Positions 1 through 4,983 of a stretch of 6,767 nucleotides of DNA are shown one piece after another (positions within the stretch are counted from its first letter, which is position 1; each line of letters opens with the position of its first letter). This stretch comes from Chloroflexota bacterium (GTDB lineage: Bacteria > Chloroflexota > Anaerolineae > JACRMK01), in the NCBI GenBank assembly GCA_016200765.1, contig JACQEC010000167.1:1-6767 (forward strand), given 5' to 3'. Both the position numbers and the translations under genes were made by a program. The notes beneath the pieces were generated by a model that was given only the letters and a program-made list of their open reading frames with translations, was not told the DNA's origin and did no database searches.

Positions 1-322
1 CAATGGCATTCGCCCCGCCGTCAATCGCTGTAGCCAAGACAGGCTGATCGCGCGGATCTCGGCAATAGGGTGGAGTTGTCGTGAGTTCAACGATGACACT
101 GCGCTGACGTATTTGTTCGAGCAAATCACGGGCATCTGGTGCGCTAATGCGGGGGCGCAAACGCGGACGTTGCCATACGGTGTCCAGTTCCGCAAGCAAT
201 ATTTCACTGCAGATCGTCTCAAAGCGTTGTTGCCGCCATGCTTCCAGCATAGGTAGCGTATATCGTCCGCCCAGCGGGGCGCGTATCCACAGATTAGTAT
301 CCACCACGACCTTCAGCACCAT
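1..322 (-). CDS. PIN-domain toxin of a toxin-antitoxin pair (partial, C-terminus off window)
   Basis: Likely a Mg2+-dependent ribonuclease toxin of the PIN family (COG1569-like, VapC-related). I translated the open frame by hand: 107 residues without a stop, running off the left edge. Visible PIN signatures are the N-terminal beta strand ending in VVVDTN with Asp8, a central acidic residue in LLAEL (Glu45), and CRDPRDQPVLATAI, which places Asp89 and Asp92 near the third acidic site. The following GGANAI matches the region that in this family leads into the last strand and TGD motif, which lies outside the window. The ATG overlaps the upstream antitoxin stop in a TGATG junction. There is no strong Shine-Dalgarno site, so translation probably depends on the antitoxin gene. 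Three of eight Ile codons are ATA, which looks rarer in the neighbouring genes and hints at a separate origin. The usual DPDDDKFL-type motif is DPRDQPVL here, so one common acidic position is Gln. Confidence 0.85.
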   Translation of the reverse strand, partial: MVLKVVVDTNLWIRAPLGGRYTLPMLEAWRQQRFETICSEILLAELDTVWQRPRLRPRISAPDARDLLEQIRQRSVIVELTTTPPYCRDPRDQPVLATAIDGGANAI

Positions 323-564
323 CAACCTGACGTGTCTGGGCCGCGAACAGCATCAATCTCGTCTTGAATAATTTCATCGCTTATCGCGTCGGCAGGCTCA
401 CGCTCGGCTAAACGGCGAATGAGCGCCCCCAGGCGCGTATCGAGTTCGGTTTCTAACAGCACACGAGCGACCTGAGCGCGCGCGGCTCCGTCTAACTGCT
501 TGACAGCCGCCAGCACCTGATCCAGCGTCAGGTTCACCAGCACCGTATGAGATTGCCATGACAT
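322..564 (-). CDS. Putative antitoxin partner of the PIN toxin
   Basis: A small acidic protein of 80 residues, encoded directly before the PIN gene and overlapping its start by one base. Residues 12-55 are predicted helical and amphipathic (LTLDQVLAAVKQL, then repeated Leu/Arg/Glu heptad-like spacing). Residues 56-74 form a short acidic tail ending EIIQDEIDAVR, a form I associate with small antitoxins partnered with PIN toxins. No classical ribbon-helix-helix or AbrB DNA-binding motif is obvious, so autoregulation cannot be inferred. Function rests on size, gene order and the TGATG overlap with the toxin. The start is well supported: a perfect AGGAGG lies six bases before the ATG. The gene begins 12 bases after the Fe-S oxidoreductase gene and is probably co-transcribed with it, although an internal promoter inside that gene cannot be excluded. 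Confidence 0.75.
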   Translation of the reverse strand: MSWQSHTVLVNLTLDQVLAAVKQLDGAARAQVARVLLETELDTRLGALIRRLAEREPADAISDEIIQDEIDAVRGPDTSG

Positions 565-570
565 TTGCCG

Positions 571-576
571 CCTCCT
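571..576 (-). promoter_or_regulatory. Strong ribosome binding site of the antitoxin gene
   Basis: Reading the minus strand, the TAG stop of the Fe-S oxidoreductase gene is followed immediately by AGGAGG, then CGGCAA, then the antitoxin ATG. The consensus site and six-base spacing fix the antitoxin start. They also suggest high antitoxin translation compared with the toxin, which has no such site. Confidence 0.85.
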
Positions 577-2583
577 CTACAACGCCTCCACCGCCAGTTC
601 CGCAATATCCTTAACCTGCACCTCGTCCTTGATGCCTTTGGTCGAGGTCGCGTCCTCCATCTGAATCAGGCAGTAGGAGCAGGCGGTGCCAACCGTTTTC
701 GCGCCCACCGACTGCGCCTCCTCAAGGCGAATCATGTTCACTTTCTTGGCGCCCTTGGGCGCGAACGGCTCCATCCACATCTGCCCGCCGCCGCCGCCAC
801 AGCACAAGCCCTTGTCGCGCGAGCGCGGCATCTCGACCAGATTCGCGCCCGGAATCGCTTTGATGATCTCGCGCGGCGCATCAAAGACGCCGTTGTAGCG
901 GCCCAGATAGCACGAATCGTGGAACGTGATCTGCGGGTCGGCCAGCGGCTTGCTCAACTTCAGCCGCCCGTCGCCAATCAGCCGCGCGATGAACTGCGAG
1001 TGGTGCATCACCTCAAAGTCGCCGCCGAACTGCGGGTAGTCGTTCTTGAGTGTGTTGAAGCAGTGCGGGCAGTGGGCGATGACCGTCTTGAACGCGTACT
1101 GCTTCATCGTCTCGATATTTTCCATGGCGAGCGTCTGGAAGAGGTATTCCTCGCCCATGCGCCGCTGCCAGTCGCCCACGCACTTCTCCTCGCGGCCCAG
1201 AATGGCGAACTTCACGTTAGCCGCCTGCAGTAACTTGACCACCGCCTTCGCCACCTTCTGATTGCGCGCGTCGTATGAGCCGGCACAGCCGACCCAGTAG
1301 AGCACCTCAACGTCCTGCGCTTCGCTCAGCGCCGACACGCCGAGCCCATCCGCCCAGCGGGCGCGGTCGGCCTGCGGCTGGCCCCACGGGTTGCCGGAGT
1401 TCGTCGTGTTGCGCAGGGAGCCTTGCGCGCTGGTCGGGATGTTGCCCTCGCTCAACGTCAGATAGCGGCGCATATCCACAATCACATCCACAATCGGGAT
1501 GAAGACCGGGCACTCGCGCACGCAAGCCATACAGGTCGTGCAGGAGAAGAGTTCCTCCGGCGTGATCACCTCGCCGACCATCGCGCGGGCGTTCGCGGTG
1601 CCGGTCAGCGGGTCGTGCAGGTGGTCGCGCAGTTTGAGAATCACCTGCTTGGGGCTGAGCGGCGTGGCCTGCGCGAAGGCCGGGCAGGCCGCCTCACAGC
1701 GCCCGCACATGGTGCAGGCGTCGAAGGCCATGCGCTGTTGCCAGGTGAACTCGGCCATCTTGCTCACGCCGAAAGATTCGGCTTCTTCCAACTTGATCGG
1801 CGTGAGGGTGGGCGGCGGCGACTTCGGCGGCGCGTAGAAGACGTTCATCGGCGAGGTCAGGATGTGCAGGGCGTTCTCGTTCCACGACATCGTCGCAATC
1901 CAGACCAGCGACAACCCGGAATGGAACAGCCAGAGGCCGAAATGCAGGCCCTTCATCGTCTCGACCGGCATCAGGGCAAACAGGCCCGCCAGCGCATTGC
2001 CCACCGGCGACCACGCGCCCCACGCCGGGTGCGAGAAGGCGATGCGCAGGCCTTCGATCAGAAAGCCGGTGAGGCTGATGGTCAGCAGGGAAAGGAGCGT
2101 GACCGGGAAATCTTTGCGGTAGGTTAATTGGGACGGGCGCTGGGCGCGGCGGCGGTAGAGCGCCATCAACAGCGCGGCGATGAAAACCAGCCCGGCGATA
2201 TCCAGCACCAGTTCATAACCGAGATAGAACGCCCCTTGCAGGATGCGGAAGTTAATGAAGGGTCGCGTGAAGTCCCAGTCAATGGTCGCCAGCGCGGTGC
2301 CGATGAACAGCAGGGCGAAACCCCAGAACAGGCCGACGTGCATCGTGCCGCTGTAGCGCTGGCGCACCAGCCGCTTCTGGCCGAAGACGTAGAGAAGCAG
2401 GTTCGCCGCGCCGCGCCGCAGGGGCTCAACGGCAAACGGCCGGCCGGTAAACCGCCACGCTTGCATCCGCAGCCACAGCCCCCACGCCAGCACGCCGATG
2501 GAGAGCGCGCTGGTCAGGTAGAGCGCGGCCTCGGCCCATTCGGGGACGTTGATGAAGGTTTCGCGGATTGGACCTTCAGGCAT
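577..2583 (-). CDS. Membrane-anchored HdrD-like Fe-S oxidoreductase (NarI-like domain, 2x[4Fe-4S], two CCG domains)
   Basis: A 668-residue fusion. Residues 17-232 form a membrane domain with about five or six helices (around 17-37, 84-104, 118-142, 160-180, 193-206, 213-232). It resembles the cytochrome b subunit NarI, with His82, His214 and His221 as possible haem ligands. Residues 290-300 (CTMCGRCEAAC, then Pro) and 348-358 (CTTCMACVREC, then Pro) bind two 4Fe-4S clusters. Two cysteine-rich CCG domains follow: Cys433, Cys468, Cys505/Cys508, and Cys557, Cys594-Cys595, Cys635/Cys638. The first has CV where canonical HdrB has CC, a variation I believe is common in this family. The architecture matches membrane HdrD/DUF224 proteins such as the EtfD type that pass electrons between flavoproteins and quinones. 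No etfAB is nearby, so the partner is unknown. The start overlaps the upstream gene by 8 bp and follows an AGAGGAG site. It is probably loaded with clusters by the ApbC protein of the same operon. Confidence 0.9.
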   Translation of the reverse strand: MPEGPIRETFINVPEWAEAALYLTSALSIGVLAWGLWLRMQAWRFTGRPFAVEPLRRGAANLLLYVFGQKRLVRQRYSGTMHVGLFWGFALLFIGTALATIDWDFTRPFINFRILQGAFYLGYELVLDIAGLVFIAALLMALYRRRAQRPSQLTYRKDFPVTLLSLLTISLTGFLIEGLRIAFSHPAWGAWSPVGNALAGLFALMPVETMKGLHFGLWLFHSGLSLVWIATMSWNENALHILTSPMNVFYAPPKSPPPTLTPIKLEEAESFGVSKMAEFTWQQRMAFDACTMCGRCEAACPAFAQATPLSPKQVILKLRDHLHDPLTGTANARAMVGEVITPEELFSCTTCMACVRECPVFIPIVDVIVDMRRYLTLSEGNIPTSAQGSLRNTTNSGNPWGQPQADRARWADGLGVSALSEAQDVEVLYWVGCAGSYDARNQKVAKAVVKLLQAANVKFAILGREEKCVGDWQRRMGEEYLFQTLAMENIETMKQYAFKTVIAHCPHCFNTLKNDYPQFGGDFEVMHHSQFIARLIGDGRLKLSKPLADPQITFHDSCYLGRYNGVFDAPREIIKAIPGANLVEMPRSRDKGLCCGGGGGQMWMEPFAPKGAKKVNMIRLEEAQSVGAKTVGTACSYCLIQMEDATSTKGIKDEVQVKDIAELAVEAL

Positions 2584-2914
2584 GATGCTCCTCTGTGTCG
2601 TTCTGAATTTTCTCGTAGAGTGTGTTCACCGTCTCACCGGCGAACAGTTGCTCGCGCAGGGTCAGGTAATCTCCGCTCCCCTCGCTCACCGGCAGCATCA
2701 ATTCGATCTGATCGCCTTCGCTCAGGGCATGGTCTAGCCCGACCACCGTGTCGTTCACGCCAATCAGCCATGTCGCGTGATAGGGCAGACGAAGCGCGTC
2801 AAGCAGTTGGATCGGTGTCGCGCCGTCGCGCAGGTCCACCTGCGCCCCGCTCTCCCGCTCCGCTTCCGGCAAATAGCGGCACAGGTCGCCGTAGGCTGTG
2901 ACATGAACGCGCAT
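2576..2914 (-). CDS. MoaD/ThiS-like beta-grasp protein without C-terminal diglycine
   Basis: 112 residues. Residues 1-79 look like a ubiquitin-like beta-grasp domain of the MoaD/ThiS group: MRVHVTAYGDLCRYLPEA as the first strand and turn, VDLRDGATPIQLLDAL as strand two and the helix, IGVNDTVVGLDHALSEGDQIELMLPVSEG as the closing strands. In sulfur carriers the LPPVxGG stretch is the C-terminus, and the last Gly is adenylated and thiocarboxylated. Here that stretch reads LPVSEG at 74-79 and is followed by a 33-residue, probably helical tail (80-112) with no GG. It therefore cannot act as a standard sulfur carrier unless processed, and even then the site would be EG or GSG. It starts 9 bp after apbC with no clear Shine-Dalgarno site, suggesting coupled translation. 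It ends inside the start region of the Fe-S oxidoreductase gene, and its last codons carry that gene's ribosome binding site. A structural or regulatory partner role is possible; the exact function is unknown. Confidence 0.75.
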   Translation of the reverse strand: MRVHVTAYGDLCRYLPEAERESGAQVDLRDGATPIQLLDALRLPYHATWLIGVNDTVVGLDHALSEGDQIELMLPVSEGSGDYLTLREQLFAGETVNTLYEKIQNDTEEHHA

Positions 2915-2923
2915 GATGAGTGG

Positions 2924-4027
2924 TTAGTGCTTCAGGATAGGAATATCCGCAATGATGCCGGGCGTCTTGCGCGTCATATTCAAGACGCTGATCTTGGCCG
3001 CGATGACCTGCGCCAGTTCGTGGAAAGCCTTGGCTTCCAGCGAATCGGGCTTCAGCGCGACAATCGGCTTGCCGGTGTCGCCGCCCAACCGCACGTCGGG
3101 GTTCAGCGGGATTTCGCCGAGAAACGGAATCTCCCACTGCTCCGCGGCACGGCGCCCGCCGCCGTAAGAAAAGATCTCCGTGCGCTCGCCGCAGTGCGGG
3201 CAGATGAAGTAACTCATGTTCTCGATGAGGCCCAGAATCGGCACCTCCAGTTTCTCGAAGGCGCCCACGCCCTTGCGCACGTCGGCCAGCGCCACATCCT
3301 GCGGCGTCGTGACCATGATCGCGCCGGTCAGCGGCACCGCCTGCGCGAGCGATAACTGCACGTCGCCCGTGCCGGGCGGCAGGTCAATCAGCAGGTAATC
3401 CAGATCGCCCCAGTCCACATCGCTCAAAAACTGGCGGATGACGCCGTGGAGCATCGGGCCGCGCCAGACGAGCGGCTGATCCGGCTCGACCAGAAAGCCC
3501 ATAGACATGAGCTTGATGCCATACGAGCGGATGGGCTGGATTTTGCCGTTGACCGAGCGCGGGCGATCCATCACGCCCATCATCATCGGGATGTTGGGGC
3601 CGTAGACGTCCGCGTCCATCAGGCCCACATTTGCGCCCTGTTTCGCCAGCGCGAGCGCCAGATTGACGGTGACCGTGGACTTGCCCACGCCGCCCTTGCC
3701 GGAGGCGACGGCGACGGTGTTGCGCACCGGGATATTGAGTTGGCCGCGAATGCGGGTATCGGCGGCGGTGTTGGCATCCATCTTGACGATGGCCTGCTTG
3801 ACGCCGGGAATCTTCATCACCGCCTGCCGCGATTCTTCCTCGATGCGGCCGGTGAACGGGCAGGCTCTGGTGGTCAGCATGACCGTGAAGCGAACCGTGG
3901 CATCCTCAATCTGCACATCGCGGATCATGTTCAGGGCGACGAGGTTGTTGCGCAGTTCCGGCTCTTGCACGGCGCTGAGCGCCGCCAGCACCTGCTGTTC
4001 TGTCACGAGAGATTTCTTGTTAGGCAT
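2924..4027 (-). CDS. apbC: Mrp/ApbC-family iron-sulfur cluster carrier ATPase
   Basis: A cytosolic P-loop ATPase of the Mrp/NBP35 (SIMIBI) class that binds an Fe-S cluster and delivers it to apo-proteins. Counting from the ATG (367 residues), residues 7-84 form a MIP18/DUF59-like domain with the TRACP motif (Cys56). The NTPase domain spans about 102-345. Visible are the deviant Walker A GKGGVGKST (110-118, with signature Lys111 and Lys116), DADVYGPNIP after the next strand, IDLPPGTGD (Walker B region), and CPHC (Cys276, Cys279), the cluster-bridging cysteines at the dimer interface. A short tail (about 350-367) extends beyond the core. A TTG lies directly before the ATG. I chose the ATG at 4027-4025 because an AAGG site lies six bases upstream, whereas it would be only three bases from the TTG. 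First gene of the operon, 9 bp before the beta-grasp gene, with a good promoter 50-80 bp upstream. Confidence 0.95.
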   Translation of the reverse strand: MPNKKSLVTEQQVLAALSAVQEPELRNNLVALNMIRDVQIEDATVRFTVMLTTRACPFTGRIEEESRQAVMKIPGVKQAIVKMDANTAADTRIRGQLNIPVRNTVAVASGKGGVGKSTVTVNLALALAKQGANVGLMDADVYGPNIPMMMGVMDRPRSVNGKIQPIRSYGIKLMSMGFLVEPDQPLVWRGPMLHGVIRQFLSDVDWGDLDYLLIDLPPGTGDVQLSLAQAVPLTGAIMVTTPQDVALADVRKGVGAFEKLEVPILGLIENMSYFICPHCGERTEIFSYGGGRRAAEQWEIPFLGEIPLNPDVRLGGDTGKPIVALKPDSLEAKAFHELAQVIAAKISVLNMTRKTPGIIADIPILKH

Positions 4028-4078
4028 CAAACGCCTTTCCCTTCAAGGTCAAACCGAGATGTATTTGGGTCTGAGGCG

Positions 4079-4107
4079 ATTATATCATTGTAGAATTGAA
4101 TCCTCAA
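4079..4107 (-). promoter_or_regulatory. Sigma70-type promoter for the apbC operon
   Basis: On the minus strand TTGAGG (4107-4102, four of six matches to TTGACA) is separated by exactly 17 bases from a perfect TATAAT (4084-4079). Transcription should start near 4072, giving a leader of about 45 bases before the apbC ATG at 4027. The surrounding 30 bases are clearly more AT-rich than the coding DNA on either side. Confidence 0.75.
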
Positions 4108-4117
4108 ACACTTGAGG
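4102..4117. promoter_or_regulatory. Inverted repeat over the apbC -35 box, possible operator
   Basis: CCTCAA-ACAC-TTGAGG is a perfect 6-bp dyad with a 4-bp centre. One half-site is the -35 hexamer of the minus-strand promoter. A dimeric repressor bound here would block RNA polymerase. Six-base arms can arise by chance, so this is only a candidate. Confidence 0.4.
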
Positions 4118-4184
4118 CATCAAGGCGCTGGCGATTAAAACCGACGGCGACTCTAACGCGGGTTTGGCGCGTGCTCCAAATGAG

Positions 4185-4229
4185 ACGCTCTCCGACGATG
4201 AGGGTATGACGCAGAATCGTCGGAGGCGT
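4185..4229. repeat. Imperfect long hairpin (14-bp stem, one bulge)
   Basis: The left arm is ACGC, a bulged T, then CTCCGACGAT (4185-4199). The right arm is ATCGTCGGAGGCGT (4216-4229). This gives fourteen base pairs with a single-base bulge at 4189 and a 16-base loop (4200-4215). No T-run follows on either strand, so it is not a typical intrinsic terminator. Its position between divergent genes also argues against that role. It is probably part of a dispersed intergenic repeat together with the palindrome just downstream. Confidence 0.7.
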
Positions 4230-4241
4230 GAGGTGGTACGG

Positions 4242-4323
4242 GTAGGGACAGACCCGAAGGGTTTTGAAAACCCTTCGGGTCTAACGGGGCAGGCTCTAGA
4301 CGTGGCCGCGGCTTCGCCCCTAC
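4242..4323. repeat. MITE/REP-like intergenic element with GTAGGG ends
   Basis: About 82 bp bounded by inverted ends: GTAGGGACAG on the left, and on the right the complement of GTAGGGGCGA (9 of the first 12 bases agree). Inside are the perfect 31-bp palindrome at 4251-4281 and a GC-rich segment with the CCGCGG palindrome. There is no open reading frame of substance and no clear target-site duplication, so any mobility would need help from elsewhere. The form resembles small palindromic repeats that I recall as frequent in Chloroflexota intergenic DNA. That recollection cannot be verified from the window. Confidence 0.55.
4251..4281. repeat. Perfect 31-bp palindrome
   Basis: Arms GACCCGAAGGGTTTT (4251-4265) and AAAACCCTTCGGGTC (4267-4281) are exact reverse complements around a single G at 4266. 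A perfect 15-bp arm pair is far beyond chance. With a one-base centre it could extrude as a cruciform, or in RNA form a long stem with a small opened loop. No U-tract follows, so terminator function is not supported. Confidence 0.9.
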
Positions 4324-4341
4324 GAATCGGCGTTATACCCC

Positions 4342-4390
4342 GGCGATGATGCTTGATTGACGAGGGCCGCACGGCCATGCTATCATCGCC
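4342..4390. repeat. Inverted repeat enclosing the LysM-gene promoter
   Basis: GGCGATGAT (4342-4350) is the exact reverse complement of ATCATCGCC (4382-4390). The pairing can be extended by two GC pairs (4351-4352 with 4379-4380) past a bulged T at 4381. Nested inside is a second dyad, GGCCG-CA-CGGCC (4365-4376), which lies between the -35 and -10 boxes of the plus-strand promoter. The right outer arm overlaps the -10 box. Possible operator or cruciform. Confidence 0.55.
4357..4386 (+). promoter_or_regulatory. Sigma70-type promoter for the LysM lipoprotein gene
   Basis: TTGACG (4357-4362, five of six) is followed after 18 bases by TATCAT (4381-4386, five of six). The expected transcription start is near 4393, leaving a leader of about 50 bases before the ATG at 4444. 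The spacer is one base longer than optimal and contains a 12-bp dyad. Confidence 0.6.
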
Positions 4391-4443
4391 CTGATGTGGA
4401 ATGATACTCGGTCTGCGATACCAGCCGGTATGGGGAACTTGGA

Positions 4444-4983
4444 ATGAATGGACAGCGCTTCGCAAGCGCCTTGGTGATGATTCTGCTGGCTACGCTTACC
4501 CTCGCGGGCTGTGAGCGCGCGGAGCCAGAGCCCACGCCGGACGGGGCGAACGCCGCCCCATCGCCCACCGTCGCCGTTCCGGCCAGCACAACACCGGCGC
4601 CCCCGCGGCCAACGCCGGGCAGTCCCGCGTTTCCATACACCGTGCAGAAGGGCGATACGTTGAGCGGGATTGCCGAGCGGTTTGGCACCACGATGGAGAT
4701 GCTCAAGACGCTCAACGGTCTATCCGGCGAGGTGGTGACGGCAGGCCAGTTGTTGATCATCCCGGGCACGCGGCCTACCGCCGCGCCAGCGGGCGGCTTG
4801 ACAATCACCGGGGCGAGCAGTCCAACGCCCCGGCAAACAACCTACGTCGTCAAAGCCGGGGATAACCTCTATCGCATCGGGCTGAAGTTCAACATACCCT
4901 GGCAGAGCATCGCGCGCGCCAACAACATCACCGACCCGTCGTCTCTGCGCGCGGGGCAGACGCTGATCATCCCACCGCAGTAA
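4444..4983 (+). CDS. Secreted lipoprotein with two LysM peptidoglycan-binding domains
   Basis: 179 residues. A lipoprotein signal peptide covers 1-22: Arg5 in the n-region, the hydrophobic stretch ALVMILLATLTL, then lipobox LAGC with the lipidated Cys23. A low-complexity Pro/Thr/Ala-rich linker (24-62) follows, suited to spanning the envelope. LysM 1 is at about 64-107 (YTVQKGDTLSGIAERFGTT to GQLLIIP) and LysM 2 at about 134-177 (YVVKAGDNLYRIGLKFNIP to GQTLIIP), joined by a second Pro/Thr-rich linker. LysM domains bind N-acetylglucosamine-containing glycans, so the protein is probably anchored in the membrane and attached to peptidoglycan. No catalytic domain follows, and the protein ends two residues after LysM 2. 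The start has a weak GGGGAA site six bases upstream, and no in-frame alternative start lies close before it. The last 17 bp overlap the 3' end of prmC on the other strand, so the two genes converge without a visible terminator. Confidence 0.9.
   Translation: MNGQRFASALVMILLATLTLAGCERAEPEPTPDGANAAPSPTVAVPASTTPAPPRPTPGSPAFPYTVQKGDTLSGIAERFGTTMEMLKTLNGLSGEVVTAGQLLIIPGTRPTAAPAGGLTITGASSPTPRQTTYVVKAGDNLYRIGLKFNIPWQSIARANNITDPSSLRAGQTLIIPPQ

Larger units (their letters stand above)
4028..4443. other. Noncoding divergent intergenic region (about 416 bp)
   Basis: The spacer between the divergent apbC and LysM genes. From left to right it holds the apbC ribosome binding site, the minus-strand promoter with its dyad, a featureless stretch (about 4118-4184), the imperfect hairpin, the GTAGGG-bounded element with the perfect palindrome, and the plus-strand promoter with nested inverted repeats. 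Short open frames cross it on both strands (for example 4085-4465 minus and 4164-4349 plus). They read through both hairpins, lack ribosome binding sites and resemble no family I know. Confidence 0.75.

Noticed and set aside
565..1233. Plus-strand open frame of 222 codons
   Set aside because: Antisense to the Fe-S oxidoreductase. Its Arg/Ala/His-rich composition is typical of a shadow frame in GC-rich DNA, and no domain is recognised.
1423..2127. Plus-strand open frame of 234 codons
   Set aside because: Lies wholly opposite the membrane and 4Fe-4S part of the oxidoreductase. Low-complexity Arg/Gly/His composition, with no ribosome binding site that I noticed.
2128..2901. Plus-strand open frame of 257 codons spanning two minus-strand genes
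   Set aside because: Crosses the boundary of two well-supported genes and has shadow-frame composition.
4028..4030. TTG as the apbC start
   Set aside because: It directly precedes an ATG. The AAGG site is six bases from the ATG but only three from the TTG.
3446..4093. Plus-strand open frame of 215 codons opposite apbC
   Set aside because: The apbC frame has clear Walker and CPHC motifs. This frame mirrors it and encodes His/Asp/Arg-rich sequence without family features.
4085..4465. Minus-strand open frame of 126 codons across the intergenic region
   Set aside because: Runs through both hairpins, the palindrome and the LysM promoter. Repeat-derived composition and no recognised domain, although it could be a decayed repeat-encoded product.
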